From positions 1 to 64,000 of the forward strand of contig CAMHST010000005.1 in NCBI GenBank assembly GCA_946187865.1: DNA of 64,000 nt. The letters are read 5' to 3'. Shown here piece after piece: positions 7,961 through 16,486 of the stretch. The first letter of the stretch is position 1; each line of letters opens with the position of its first letter. The translations under genes were made by a program, and so were the position numbers. Origin of the DNA: an uncultured Bacteroidales bacterium (lineage in GTDB: Bacteria; Bacteroidota; Bacteroidia; Bacteroidales; UBA932). The notes beneath the pieces are model-generated. The model ran no database searches. It saw nothing but the letters and a program-made list of their open reading frames with translations, and was not told the origin of the DNA.

Positions 7961-9466
7961 ATGAGAGCACTTTATCTGACCAATACACTTAGCCGCAATA
8001 AGGAATTGTTCAAGCCCATCCATGAAGGTCATGTGGGCATGTATGTTTGCGGGCCAACCGTTTACGGAGACGCCCATCTGGGCCACGCCCGTCCGGGTGT
8101 CACCTACGATGTCCTGTTCCGCCTGCTGAAATATCTGGGTTACAAGGTCCGTTACGTCCGTAACATCACGGATGTGGGCCATCTGGAGCACGACGCCGAC
8201 GAAGGTGAGGATAAAATTGCCAAGAAAGCCCGCCTGGAGCAGTTGGAACCCATGGAAGTGGTACAGTATTATACGGAACGCTACCATGAGGCCATGCGGC
8301 TTCTCAATGTGGAATCCCCTTCCATCGAACCCCGAGCTTCCGGCCATATCATCGAGCAGATAGAAACCGTCAAGAAAATCCTGGCTGCCGGCTATGCCTA
8401 TGAGTCCAACGGTTCGGTGTATTTCGATGTAGAAAAGTACAACCGGGACCACAAATATGGCATTCTGTCCGGCCGGTCCCTGGAAGCCACCCTGGAGGGC
8501 ACCCGTTCGCTGGACGGACAGGGAGACAAGAAGGCCCCCTACGATTTCGCCATCTGGAAAAAGGCGGAGCCGGAGCATATCATGCGCTGGCCGTCGCCCT
8601 GGGGAGAGGGTTTCCCGGGCTGGCACCTGGAATGCTCGGTGATGGGAGAGAAGTACCTGGGCAAAGAGTTCGACATCCACGGCGGCGGAATGGATCTGAT
8701 GTTCCCGCACCACGAATGCGAGATTGCCCAGAATGTGGCGTCCCGGGGAACCAGCGGCGTGCATTACTGGGTGCACAACAACATGATTACCATCAACGGG
8801 CAGAAGATGGGAAAGTCCCTCGGGAACTTCATTACGCTCCCGGAACTGTTCAGCGGGAATCATCCCGCCCTGAGCCAGGCCTATACGCCCATGACCGTGC
8901 GTTTCTTCATCCTGCAGGCCCACTATCGCAGCACGCTGGACTTCTCCAACGAAGCGCTTCAGGCGGCCGAAAAGGGCTATAAGCGCCTGATGCAGGCCTG
9001 GAGGGCATTGGGCTCGGAGGAGGCGGAGGCGCCTTTCTCCGGAGCATCGGCCTTTATCTCTGCAGAGGAGAAAGGCGTCTCCGCCTCCCCTGCCGTGAAA
9101 GCCATCATCGAGGCCGTGGAGGATGCCCTGTGCGACGATCTGAATACGCCCGTGGCCATCGCCCACTTGTTCGATGCCGTGAAGCTCATCAACGGCGGCT
9201 CGCTGTCGCAGGAGGATAAGTCGGCCCTCTCCACGCTGTTCAACCAGGTGGTAGGCGGCGTTCTGGGGCTGAAAGATGAGGAAGCCGGCGCTTCCGGCAA
9301 GGCGGAAAAGGCTTTGGAAGGGGTGATGGAGCTGGTGCTGGAGTCCCGCAAAAAAGCGAGGGAAGAGAAGAACTGGGCAGAGAGCGACAGGATCAGGGAT
9401 TTGCTCTCCTCTTTCGGGATAACGGTGAAAGATACCAAGGACGGCGCCACATGGACACTGGATTAA
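7961..9466 (+). CDS. cysS: Cysteine-tRNA ligase with an in-frame palindromic insertion
   Basis: This 501-residue class I aminoacyl-tRNA synthetase charges tRNA-Cys. Zinc-ligand Cys30 sits in [15 protein letters not shown], where HLGH (39-42) is the HIGH motif. Other signatures are [27 protein letters not shown] and QKMGKSLGN, the KMSKS motif in its KMGKS form. The C-terminal part has the usual [16 protein letters not shown] helix. Residues about 353-376 ([21 protein letters not shown]) are encoded by a 70-base inverted repeat (9019-9088), in a position that is normally a short variable linker. The stop overlaps the exonuclease III gene by 16 bases. Confidence 0.97.
   Translation: MRALYLTNTLSRNKELFKPIHEGHVGMYVCGPTVYGDAHLGHARPGVTYDVLFRLLKYLGYKVRYVRNITDVGHLEHDADEGEDKIAKKARLEQLEPMEVVQYYTERYHEAMRLLNVESPSIEPRASGHIIEQIETVKKILAAGYAYESNGSVYFDVEKYNRDHKYGILSGRSLEATLEGTRSLDGQGDKKAPYDFAIWKKAEPEHIMRWPSPWGEGFPGWHLECSVMGEKYLGKEFDIHGGGMDLMFPHHECEIAQNVASRGTSGVHYWVHNNMITINGQKMGKSLGNFITLPELFSGNHPALSQAYTPMTVRFFILQAHYRSTLDFSNEALQAAEKGYKRLMQAWRALGSEEAEAPFSGASAFISAEEKGVSASPAVKAIIEAVEDALCDDLNTPVAIAHLFDAVKLINGGSLSQEDKSALSTLFNQVVGGVLGLKDEEAGASGKAEKALEGVMELVLESRKKAREEKNWAESDRIRDLLSSFGITVKDTKDGATWTLD
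9019..9088. repeat. Palindromic element inside cysS
   Basis: The 22-base arms at 9019-9040 and 9067-9088 are complementary at 21 positions plus one G-U pair. They flank a 26-base loop that holds GGAGCATCGGCCTT (9041-9054). The element is in frame and adds roughly 23 residues to CysRS. The same loop word occurs in metG, trmH and the rRNA methyltransferase gene. Confidence 0.8.
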
Positions 9467-10209
9467 AGTTTATTTCCTGGAACGTGAACGGCCTCAGGGC
9501 CGTGGCCGGCAAGGGCTTTGCCGATGTTTTCGTGGGCCTGGACGCAGATTTTTTCTGCCTCCAGGAGACCAAGTTGCAGGCGGGGCAGCTGGATCTGGAA
9601 TTCCCCGGCTATGAATCCTATTGGAACTACGCCGACAAAAAAGGCTATTCCGGAACGGCGGTCTATACCCGCCACACCCCGCTCAGTGTCCGTTATGGCA
9701 TGGGCGTGGACGAGCACGACCACGAAGGCCGCCTGATTACCCTGGAGTATGAACGCTTCTGTCTGGTCTGCGCCTATGTCCCCAACTCGCAGGACGGACT
9801 CAAGCGCCTGGATTACCGGATGCGCTGGGAAGACGCCATGCGCTCCTACCTCCTTTCCCTGGGAAAGCCGGTGGTGCTGTGCGGAGACCTCAATGTGGCC
9901 CACCGGGAGATAGACCTGAAGAATCCTTCCACCAATCACTTCAATGCGGGGTTTACGGATGAGGAACGTGCCAAGTTCTCCGAACTGCTGCAAGCCGGTT
10001 TTGTGGATTCCTGGCGTTTCCAGCACCCGGAAGAAGTCAAGTATTCCTGGTGGAGTTACCGCATGAACGCCCGTGAGCGGAATGCCGGGTGGCGGATAGA
10101 CTATTTTATCGTCTCCGACGCCATCAAAGACCGGATTGTCTCCACGGACATCCATAACGAGATTTTCGGATCGGACCATTGCCCGGTAGAACTGACCATA
10201 ACCTTCTAA
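9451..10209 (+). CDS. xth: Exodeoxyribonuclease III (AP endonuclease family)
   Basis: This 252-residue enzyme belongs to the exonuclease III/APE1 family, which cleaves DNA at abasic sites and trims 3' ends in base excision repair. Family motifs are in order: [12 protein letters not shown] at the N-terminus, FFCLQETKL with the metal-binding Glu, [21 protein letters not shown] with the catalytic Asp and Asn, and [11 protein letters not shown] with the final catalytic His. The [14 protein letters not shown] segment is the usual DNA-binding loop. The length is normal. The start lies within the end of cysS, so translation is probably coupled. Confidence 0.96.
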   Translation: MDTGLKFISWNVNGLRAVAGKGFADVFVGLDADFFCLQETKLQAGQLDLEFPGYESYWNYADKKGYSGTAVYTRHTPLSVRYGMGVDEHDHEGRLITLEYERFCLVCAYVPNSQDGLKRLDYRMRWEDAMRSYLLSLGKPVVLCGDLNVAHREIDLKNPSTNHFNAGFTDEERAKFSELLQAGFVDSWRFQHPEEVKYSWWSYRMNARERNAGWRIDYFIVSDAIKDRIVSTDIHNEIFGSDHCPVELTITF

Positions 10210-10222
10210 TCTCTTATAAAGT

Positions 10223-10825
10223 ATGGAAAGCAAACTTAACTTTCAAAAAACCTTGACGGACGGTGTGAACCTGGGTATCAAGAACATCGCCAACCTGCTG
10301 CTCATGGCATTCCTGTTTCTGATCACCTTCTGGATTCCGTACCTGAATGTGGGTACCACCATCGGATTCTACAAGAACATCATCGCCCTGAGCAAGGGAG
10401 AGGATGTGGTTCCTATGAGTATTTTCAGCCGGGACAATTACAAGAATCTGGGAGATTTCTTCCTGCTGCTGGGTCTTCAGACCGCCGGAATCGGCGCCGC
10501 CGCCGCCTTCCTGCTGTTTCCCGCCATCGTGGTGAGCTTGGCTTGGCAGTTCGCCATGTATTTCTTCCTGGACAAGGGAACTTCTCCGCTCAAGTCGCTC
10601 AGCCTGAGCTATGACGCTACGCTGGGAGACAAGTGGACTCTGTTCTTTGTCTATCTGGCCTGCAGCATTCTGACCGGCCTGATCGTAGGCCTGTTGGCTG
10701 CCATCCCCAAAGTGGGCGGTATCCTGGCTTTCCTGGCTCTGATTGCCTTTGTGGCCATCATTATCGGCATCGAGGCCACGCTCTACAAGTATTTCTCTTC
10801 CAAAGTTGAAGAAAAGGCAGAATAA
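10223..10825 (+). CDS. Integral membrane protein of unknown function
   Basis: This 200-residue protein has about four or five hydrophobic helices: IANLLLMAFLFLITFWIPYL, FFLLLGLQTAGIGAAAAFLLF, the following VSLAWQFAMYFFL, LFFVYLACSILTGLIVGLLAA and GILAFLALIAFVAIIIGI. A short charged C-terminus (KVEEKAE) follows. The N-terminal MESKLNFQKTLTDGVNLG part looks amphipathic. It resembles small membrane proteins of DUF4013 or glycerophosphoryl-diester membrane-domain type, but I cannot assign it. Its stop overlaps the start of the aldolase gene by one base, so the two are translationally linked. Confidence 0.8.
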   Translation: MESKLNFQKTLTDGVNLGIKNIANLLLMAFLFLITFWIPYLNVGTTIGFYKNIIALSKGEDVVPMSIFSRDNYKNLGDFFLLLGLQTAGIGAAAAFLLFPAIVVSLAWQFAMYFFLDKGTSPLKSLSLSYDATLGDKWTLFFVYLACSILTGLIVGLLAAIPKVGGILAFLALIAFVAIIIGIEATLYKYFSSKVEEKAE

Positions 10826-11853
10826 TGCTTTCGTTTACCTGTGATTATAACGAGGGGGCGCATCCGGCCATCCTGGAGCGCCTCCTCGCTACCAATCTGG
10901 AGCAGGAGCCCGGGTATGGTTTCGACCGTTTCTCCCTGTCGGCCAAAGAGCGCATCCGCAAGGCCCTGGGCCGGGAGGATGCCGATGTGTACCTGCTTAC
11001 CGGCGGGACCCAGACCAATTCCACCATTATCGCCGCGCTGCTTCGGGAGTACGAGGGTGCAGTGGCTGCGGCCACCGGGCATATCGCCGTCCACGAGGCC
11101 GGTGCCGTAGAATATACCGGGCACAAGGTGCTCACCATCCCGCAGAAACAGGGGAAGATGGAAGCATCGGCCCTGGAATCTTACCTGAAGGGGTTTTATG
11201 CAGAGCCCGCCTTCGACCATATGGTGTTCCCCGGGCTGGTCTATATTTCTTTCCCCACGGAATACGGGACGCTGTACACCCGGGCAGAGCTGGAAGCCAT
11301 CCATGCCGTGTGCGGCAAGTACAACCTGCCGCTTTACATAGACGGCGCCCGTTTGGGATATGGCCTGATGAGCCGTTCCTGCGATTTCACGTTCCAGGAT
11401 CTGGCGGCCCTCTGCGATGTGTTCACCATCGGGGGAACCAAGGTGGGCGCCCTTTGCGGAGAGGCCGTGGTGTTCCCGCACGGCGGTGCTCCCGCACACC
11501 TTTTCACCTCCATCAAGCAGCATGGCGCCCTGCTGGCGAAGGGGCGGTTGCTGGGGGTTCAGTTCGACACCTTGTTCACGGAAGGCCTTTATTTCCAGAT
11601 CAGCCGTCATGCCATCGATATGGCAGAGCAGATCAAGGCCCTGTTCCTGAAAAAGGGATACGAGCTTTTCCTGGATTCTCCTACCAACCAGCAGTTTGTG
11701 CTGCTGGACAAGGCTACCATGTCAGCCTTGGAAGGGAAGGTGGCCTATGAAGTCTGGGAACAGAGTCCGGACGGCCGCACCGTGGTGCGCTTCGCCACCA
11801 GCTGGGCTACCACACCGGAGCAGATTGCCGCGTTGGAGACCCTTCTACCTTAA
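10825..11853 (+). CDS. Threonine aldolase / beta-eliminating lyase family PLP enzyme
   Basis: This 342-residue fold-type I PLP enzyme is likely to cleave L-threonine or L-allo-threonine to glycine and acetaldehyde. Visible features are the N-terminal FTCDYNEGAHPAILERL segment, the LTGGTQTNSTIIAALL cofactor-binding region, PLYIDGARLGYGL containing the Asp that contacts the PLP ring, and TIGGTKVGALCGEAVVF, where Lys is the Schiff-base residue. It is a low-specificity type by length and motif, but stereospecificity cannot be read. It ends tail-to-tail with a minus-strand gene, overlapping by 4 bases. Confidence 0.9.
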   Translation: MLSFTCDYNEGAHPAILERLLATNLEQEPGYGFDRFSLSAKERIRKALGREDADVYLLTGGTQTNSTIIAALLREYEGAVAAATGHIAVHEAGAVEYTGHKVLTIPQKQGKMEASALESYLKGFYAEPAFDHMVFPGLVYISFPTEYGTLYTRAELEAIHAVCGKYNLPLYIDGARLGYGLMSRSCDFTFQDLAALCDVFTIGGTKVGALCGEAVVFPHGGAPAHLFTSIKQHGALLAKGRLLGVQFDTLFTEGLYFQISRHAIDMAEQIKALFLKKGYELFLDSPTNQQFVLLDKATMSALEGKVAYEVWEQSPDGRTVVRFATSWATTPEQIAALETLLP

Positions 11854-12314
11854 AAAATCAGTTCGAATACGCCCAGTGATGCGGCGAGCATGATGGCTCC
11901 GGCAAGCAGCACGCCCAGCAGAATGTACAGGACGCTTTTTTTGAAGTCCATGTCCAGGATGCTGGCTGCCAGCGTGCCGGTCCATGCTCCTGTGCCGGGC
12001 AGCGGAATGCCTACGAACAGCAGAAGGGCCCAGTACAGCCCGTGCCCCGCTTTGGCTTCCAGCTTCCGTCCTCCCTTTTCGCCCTTCTGGAGACACCAGG
12101 TAAAGAATTTCCCGATATACTTCTTGTCTTTGCCCCACTCCAGGATACGGCGGGCGAACAGGAAGATGAAGGGGACGGGAATCATGTTGCCGATCACCGA
12201 CACGATGATGGAAGGGACGATGGGCAGGCCGAACCCTACGGCATAGGGAATGGCGCCGCGCAGTTCGATGAGCGGAACCATGGAGATCAGGAAGACAATC
12301 AGGTATTTCTTCAT
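11850..12314 (-). CDS. Small multidrug export-like membrane protein (COG2426 type)
   Basis: This 154-residue membrane protein matches the small multi-drug export (Sm_multidrug_ex, COG2426) family. It has the N-terminal helix with LIELRGAIPYAVGFGLP, then IVSVIGNMIPVPFIFLFARRIL. A cytoplasmic loop rich in Lys and Gly follows (KGEKGGRKLEAK), then the WALLLFVGIPLPGTGAWTGTLAASIL hairpin and a last helix. The family name is historical and transport activity is not established. Its start overlaps the upstream gene stop by 4 bases, and its stop overlaps the aldolase gene end. Confidence 0.85.
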   Translation of the reverse strand: MKKYLIVFLISMVPLIELRGAIPYAVGFGLPIVPSIIVSVIGNMIPVPFIFLFARRILEWGKDKKYIGKFFTWCLQKGEKGGRKLEAKAGHGLYWALLLFVGIPLPGTGAWTGTLAASILDMDFKKSVLYILLGVLLAGAIMLAASLGVFELIF

Positions 12315-12835
12315 TGGATTTTCTCTAACAGTTTAACGATTTCCCGGAAGGCGTCGGCCTGGGAGAGCGCTTGTCCCGGAGGGTCCAGGGCCACAAGGTC
12401 GAAGACATTGCCGGGCAGTTGCCCCCGCCCCACCTTGAAACGGGCGGTAGAGCAGCGGACCATGTATTCCAGGGGATAGTCGGCGACCGGCAGCAGCGAC
12501 AGCAGCAGGTCCGGGTTGCCCTCCAGCATGATCCGGGCTTTTTCCCGTGAAGGCCGGCCGTACCAATTGAGGTCTTTGAGCAGCACCGTGGTGTTGATGC
12601 TGGTAATCAGGCGTTCCCCTTTGTCGATTTTCCGGAAGTCGAAGAAAAAGATTTCCCCTTTGATGCCTTTTTCCCGGTAAAAGGCCATGATGGCGTTTTT
12701 GCAGCTGTCAAATCCCGGGTCCCGCACGTCGATAAAAGCCACGGCCGAAGTCACCGCCTGCAGCGGCAGCAGTGCGGTGGGCTCCACAGAAGCATCCTTG
12801 CGGAGGCTGCGCCGGCGCAGGAATTCCTTAATCAT
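12311..12835 (-). CDS. Conserved Bacteroidetes hypothetical protein (DUF6913-like)
   Basis: This 174-residue soluble protein starts MIKEFLRRRSLRK. It contains AVTSAVAFIDVRDPGFDSCKNAIMAFYREKGIKGEIFFFDFRK and ends with an LVALDPPGQALSQADAFREIVKLLEK helix. I believe it corresponds to the small Bacteroidetes-specific DUF6913 group, from general resemblance only. The ATG at 12835 overlaps the kinase stop by 4 bases (ATGA), which decides the start over longer options. It forms a tight three-gene unit with the kinase and the small export-like protein. No function can be proposed. Confidence 0.75.
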   Translation of the reverse strand: MIKEFLRRRSLRKDASVEPTALLPLQAVTSAVAFIDVRDPGFDSCKNAIMAFYREKGIKGEIFFFDFRKIDKGERLITSINTTVLLKDLNWYGRPSREKARIMLEGNPDLLLSLLPVADYPLEYMVRCSTARFKVGRGQLPGNVFDLVALDPPGQALSQADAFREIVKLLEKIQ

Positions 12836-13833
12836 GACTGGGGCGTATTGGCCGCGATGAGGGGGCGGATTTGCTCTTTCGCCGCCCTCCAGCGGGGGAT
12901 ATCGATCTTTGTTCCAATAACTTCCACCACTTTTGCGGCGATAATGGAACCTACTTCGCCGCAGACCTTCAGCGGCATGTCCAGCGAGTGGGCATACAGG
13001 AAACCGGCCGCATAGGTGTCTCCGGCTCCGGTGGCATCTATGGGCTCTGCCGGCCACGGCGGGATAAAGTGGAATTCGTCCCCACTCTTGACCATGGAAC
13101 CTTCTTTCCCCACCTTTACTACGGCAATCTTGCAGTGGCGGGCCAGTTCGTCAATGGCTTCCCGGGGCTCCATCTTGGTGAAAGCCTTGGCCTCGGATTC
13201 GTTGGCGAAGACAATGTCCACGTAGTTCTCTACCAGGTTGTGGAAGAAAGCGTCGTTGGATTCCACCACGTTGTAGGAGGCCATGTCGATGGAAATGGTG
13301 CAGCCGGCGGCTTTGGCCAGACGTGCGGCCTTGGAGATCAGTTCCTGGTTCTGGACCAGGTAACCTTCTATATGGAAGTAGTCGTAGCCTTCAAAGAAGG
13401 AGGGCTCCAGATCCTCCGGCCCCAGTTCCAGGGTGGCGCCCATGTAGTCTGCAAAGGTGCGCTCTGCGTTGGCTCCGGTAATGAAAACCATGCATCGGCC
13501 CGACGACTTCTGACCGTAGAGCATCTGGGCGCGGACCCCGTACTGCTCCATGGTGCTTTTGAACAGGTTTCCCAGGTCGTCGTTGCCGATCTTGCCCAGG
13601 AAACCGGACTCCATCCCGAATATGGCCGTGCAGGTGATGGTGTTGGCTGCGCTGCCACCCGGCACGTACTTCACGCCATATTCCTTCAGGGCCTCCCAGA
13701 TGCGGTCTCCGGTTTCCATATCTACGTGCTGCATGCTGCCCAGCGGCAGGTGGTATTTCCGGAGTAGAGAATCGTCCGGGAGTACTGCCAGGATGTCGGT
13801 GAGGGCGTTGCCGATTCCGAGGATGGATTTCAT
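12832..13833 (-). CDS. PfkB-family carbohydrate/nucleoside kinase
   Basis: This 333-residue protein belongs to the PfkB (ribokinase) family. Signatures are the N-terminal ILGIGNALTDILAVLPD, the PGGSAANTITCTAIFG motif that binds substrate, and the C-terminal DATGAGDTYAAGFLYA motif with the catalytic Asp and anion hole. It resembles the adenosine-kinase-like branch common in Bacteroidetes, but the substrate is not readable. The ATG at 13833 follows a -7 box at 13859-13866. Stop and start overlap with the next gene suggests one transcript 13833-11850. Confidence 0.9.
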   Translation of the reverse strand: MKSILGIGNALTDILAVLPDDSLLRKYHLPLGSMQHVDMETGDRIWEALKEYGVKYVPGGSAANTITCTAIFGMESGFLGKIGNDDLGNLFKSTMEQYGVRAQMLYGQKSSGRCMVFITGANAERTFADYMGATLELGPEDLEPSFFEGYDYFHIEGYLVQNQELISKAARLAKAAGCTISIDMASYNVVESNDAFFHNLVENYVDIVFANESEAKAFTKMEPREAIDELARHCKIAVVKVGKEGSMVKSGDEFHFIPPWPAEPIDATGAGDTYAAGFLYAHSLDMPLKVCGEVGSIIAAKVVEVIGTKIDIPRWRAAKEQIRPLIAANTPQS

Positions 13834-13858
13834 AGCCGATTTGTTTGTCGTTAATTTA

Positions 13859-13866
13859 CAAAAGTA
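13859..13866 (-). promoter_or_regulatory. -7 box TACTTTTG for the PfkB kinase operon
   Basis: A perfect TAnnTTTG match on the minus strand lies 26 bases upstream of the ATG at 13833. It is back-to-back with the plus-strand box at 13890. Confidence 0.55.
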
Positions 13867-13889
13867 GTTATTTTTTGCCGTTTTTCCAT

Positions 13890-13897
13890 TATCTTTG
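13890..13897 (+). promoter_or_regulatory. -7 box TATCTTTG for the YbhN-like gene
   Basis: A perfect box ends only 7 bases before the ATG at 13904. If transcription starts about 7 bases downstream of the box, the mRNA would begin at the start codon. Confidence 0.6.
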
Positions 13898-13903
13898 CGC
13901 CCT

Positions 13904-14911
13904 ATGGACAAGAAAACGAAAAGTATCCTGCAATATGTGTTCTGGATTGCCGTTGCGGTGGTCTTGGTGTATTTCTGCCTGCGAAGCATAGACTGGGAGC
14001 AGTTCTCCCTGGCCCTGAAACAGTGCCGGTGGGGGTATGTGCTCCTTTCCATGCTGCTGGGAACCCTGGTTTTCCTGATCAGGGGAAACCGCTGGCGGAT
14101 GCTCCTGCTGCCCTTCGACCCTTCCACTTCCCGGGTCACCACCTTCAACTCCTACAACATCTGCATGGCCGTGAACCTGGCTCTGCCCCGCGCCGGAGAG
14201 GTGGTGAAACTGGGCTATGTCGTCAAGCATTCCGCCCTGGACAAGGACGGGAAGCGGCTCCTGACCTTTGACAAGGCGCTGGGAACCCTGCTGGTGGAAC
14301 GGGCCTGGGATGCCATCATCACCCTGGGTATGGCGGCAGTGCTGCTGGTGGTGAAGTGGGACAGCTTCGGCGGATATCTGATGGAAAGCCTTTCCGGACT
14401 GGGCGGCAGCAAGGGTCTGTTATGGATTCTCTGCGGGGTGCTCTGCCTGGTGGGCGTACTCCTGTACCTGTCTTACCGGCTCCGTGAAAGAGGCGGTGTC
14501 TGGGGGAAAATCTGGGGCTTCATCGCCGGAATCGGCCATGGTCTGGTGTCCTTTACCCACATGAAAAAAGTGTGGCTGTTTTTCCTGTACACGGCCTTGG
14601 TCTGGATCATCTATTGGATCATGAGCGCCTGTATCGTCTGGGCGCTTCAGGATATCGAGGCCTTCTCCTCCCTCACCATGACCGACGCCTTTTTCCTGAT
14701 GATTGCCGGCAGTATCAGTTCGGTGGTTCCGGTCCCGGGCGGTTTCGGTGCCTATCATGGCGTGGTGGCGGGGGCGCTCCTGAGCATCTGGGGCATTCCC
14801 ATCGGCACGGGCATGATTTTCGCCACCCTCAACCATGAGTCTCAGGTGATTACCCAGGCCATCACCGGCCTGTGCTCCTATCTCCACGAGAGTTTTATCC
14901 GCAAGAAATGA
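13904..14911 (+). CDS. YbhN/UPF0104-type integral membrane protein (lysylphosphatidylglycerol synthase TM-like)
   Basis: This 335-residue protein has the multi-helix flippase-like layout of the LPG_synthase_TM family. Recognisable segments are LVFLIRGNRWRMLLLPF, NICMAVNLALPRAGEVVKLGYV with the family ARxGE-like turn, GTLLVERAWDAIITL, and ISSVVPVPGGFGAYHGVVAGAL near the end. Members act in lipid transport or translocation; no soluble aminoacyl-transferase domain is present. The ATG at 13904 is the first after the -7 box. The stop overlaps the aroE start (ATGA). Confidence 0.88.
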   Translation: MDKKTKSILQYVFWIAVAVVLVYFCLRSIDWEQFSLALKQCRWGYVLLSMLLGTLVFLIRGNRWRMLLLPFDPSTSRVTTFNSYNICMAVNLALPRAGEVVKLGYVVKHSALDKDGKRLLTFDKALGTLLVERAWDAIITLGMAAVLLVVKWDSFGGYLMESLSGLGGSKGLLWILCGVLCLVGVLLYLSYRLRERGGVWGKIWGFIAGIGHGLVSFTHMKKVWLFFLYTALVWIIYWIMSACIVWALQDIEAFSSLTMTDAFFLMIAGSISSVVPVPGGFGAYHGVVAGALLSIWGIPIGTGMIFATLNHESQVITQAITGLCSYLHESFIRKK

Positions 14912-15636
14912 AACGTTTCGCGCTCATAGGATACCCTGTCGCGGGGTCCCTGAGCCCCAGCCTTTTCCAGGCCGCCTATGGGGGCCGATATTCCTATGAG
15001 CTGCTGGAAGACCCTTCTTTCGAGCATGCCTGGGCGCGCTTTCTGGCCGATTTCGACGGCATTAACGTCACTGCGCCCTTCAAGCTGGATGCCTGTGCGC
15101 GCGTGGATACGCTCCATCCGCATGCCCGCCAATGCGGGGCGGTGAATCTGGTGGTTCGTTCCGGGAACATGACGATGGGGTATAACACGGATGTGGACGG
15201 CGTTTATGAATCGGTAAGCCGCAGCGGGGTCCCGGTTTCCGAAGCACTGATTGTCGGGGCCGGCGGTGCGGCGCGTGCCGCCGCGGTGGCCGCCCTCCGG
15301 CTGGGCTGCCGGGTGAGTATTGTCAACCGGACTTTTGACAAGGCGCAGGCCCTTTCCAATGCCCTGGGCTGCCGTGCATTGCCCCTGGAGGATGTCAGCC
15401 GCCTGGATCCGGACCTTGTAGTCTATACCCTTCCCGGAAGCGCTCCACTGCCCTCGGGCCTTCCGCTCTCCCGCGCCGTTGTGCTGGAAGCGGAGTACAA
15501 ACACCCTGTCCTTGCAGACTGCCCTTGCCGGGCCTACATCAGCGGCCGCCAGTGGCTGCTCTGGCAGGCGGCCGCGGGCTATGCCCTTTTTACGGGCGAA
15601 GATCCCGACGTGAAAAAAATGTCGGCCCTTTTTTAG
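14908..15636 (+). CDS. aroE: Shikimate dehydrogenase
   Basis: This 242-residue enzyme reduces 3-dehydroshikimate to shikimate with NADPH. It shows the substrate-binding start [18 protein letters not shown], the [11 protein letters not shown] motif with the catalytic Lys, and [10 protein letters not shown] with the substrate-contacting Asp. The Rossmann loop is [14 protein letters not shown], and NRTFDKAQ is the NADP-recognition region. It is shorter than the about 270-residue E. coli form, as is usual for Bacteroidetes. The start overlaps the stop of the YbhN-like gene. The pathway partner aroK is also in this window. Confidence 0.94.
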   Translation: MKRFALIGYPVAGSLSPSLFQAAYGGRYSYELLEDPSFEHAWARFLADFDGINVTAPFKLDACARVDTLHPHARQCGAVNLVVRSGNMTMGYNTDVDGVYESVSRSGVPVSEALIVGAGGAARAAAVAALRLGCRVSIVNRTFDKAQALSNALGCRALPLEDVSRLDPDLVVYTLPGSAPLPSGLPLSRAVVLEAEYKHPVLADCPCRAYISGRQWLLWQAAAGYALFTGEDPDVKKMSALF

Positions 15637-15706
15637 CTTTTTTTCAAAAAATATCCGTAACTTGTATGCCCGCGGTGCAGGATGCCGCGTCTTAAATTTT
15701 TGTATT

Positions 15707-16357
15707 ATGTCACTGAACAAAGTCATGCTAATCGGTAACGTTGGATCAGACCCCGAAGTACGTTACCTGGAGAACAACCCTCAGAACCCGGGGAACAATG
15801 TAAAAGTAGCCACCATCCGCCTGGCCACTACAGAACGCTATAGAGACCGTAACGGAGAACTGCGGGAGAATACGGAATGGCATTCTGTGGTGCTGTGGCG
15901 CAACAACGCCGACGTCGCAGAGAAATTTGTGCACAAAGGCTCCCAGATCTATATCGAAGGAAAGCTCCGCACCCGTCAGTGGACAGACCAGAGCGGCAAT
16001 AAACGCTATACTACGGAAGTGGTGGCGGATACCCTCCAGTTGTTGGGCAAGCGCCAGGACGGTGACGGCAGTCAGGTCCAGGGTGCCTACCAAGGTGGCT
16101 ATCAAGGCCCTTCCCAGGGCGGCTACCAGGGTCCTTCCCAAGGAGGTTATTCCCAGCCCCAGCCCCAGCCTCAGCGCCCGGCTCAGCCTGCCTATCAGTC
16201 CCCGTCGGCTCCTCAACCCGTCCAGGGCGGCCCCGCTCCGGCCCAGCCGGCTTCGGCTGGCAATCCCTATCCGGCCCAGTCGGCCCCGCAGCCGGCGAAC
16301 CCCGCTTATCAGGGCCCGCTCCCTGCAGATGAGCCCGCCGACGACCTGCCGTTCTAA
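15707..16357 (+). CDS. ssb: Single-stranded DNA-binding protein with a long Gln/Pro/Gly linker
   Basis: This 216-residue SSB has a normal OB-fold (1-115: [60 protein letters not shown]) and the acidic C-terminal tip DDLPF that recruits repair proteins. The linker between them is about 95 residues and strongly low-complexity, with direct repeats of GGYQGPSQ and runs of QPQP. That is longer than the E. coli linker. It stands alone between aroE and a perfect palindrome at 16393-16438. The ATG at 15707 gives the canonical MSLNKV start. Confidence 0.96.
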   Translation: MSLNKVMLIGNVGSDPEVRYLENNPQNPGNNVKVATIRLATTERYRDRNGELRENTEWHSVVLWRNNADVAEKFVHKGSQIYIEGKLRTRQWTDQSGNKRYTTEVVADTLQLLGKRQDGDGSQVQGAYQGGYQGPSQGGYQGPSQGGYSQPQPQPQRPAQPAYQSPSAPQPVQGGPAPAQPASAGNPYPAQSAPQPANPAYQGPLPADEPADDLPF

Positions 16358-16392
16358 TCGGCTGTGAACGTAAGTACTTGAACTTTAGGTTT

Positions 16393-16438
16393 TTATGCAA
16401 TATCCTTCAGGTCAAACGGCCTGAAGGATATTGCATAA
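16393..16438. terminator. Perfect 19-bp inverted repeat between convergent genes
   Basis: The arms at 16393-16411 and 16420-16438 are exact reverse complements, around the 8-base loop TCAAACGG. The element lies between the ends of the convergent ssb and rRNA methyltransferase genes, so a bidirectional terminator is the simplest reading. It lacks a clean T-run, and the stem is longer than most terminators. The rest of the 16358-16486 gap shows nothing else. Confidence 0.6.
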
Positions 16439-16486
16439 TTGGCTAATACTGAGTTGTTTGTGTTCACGCAAAGAAGTGCGCTGCCG

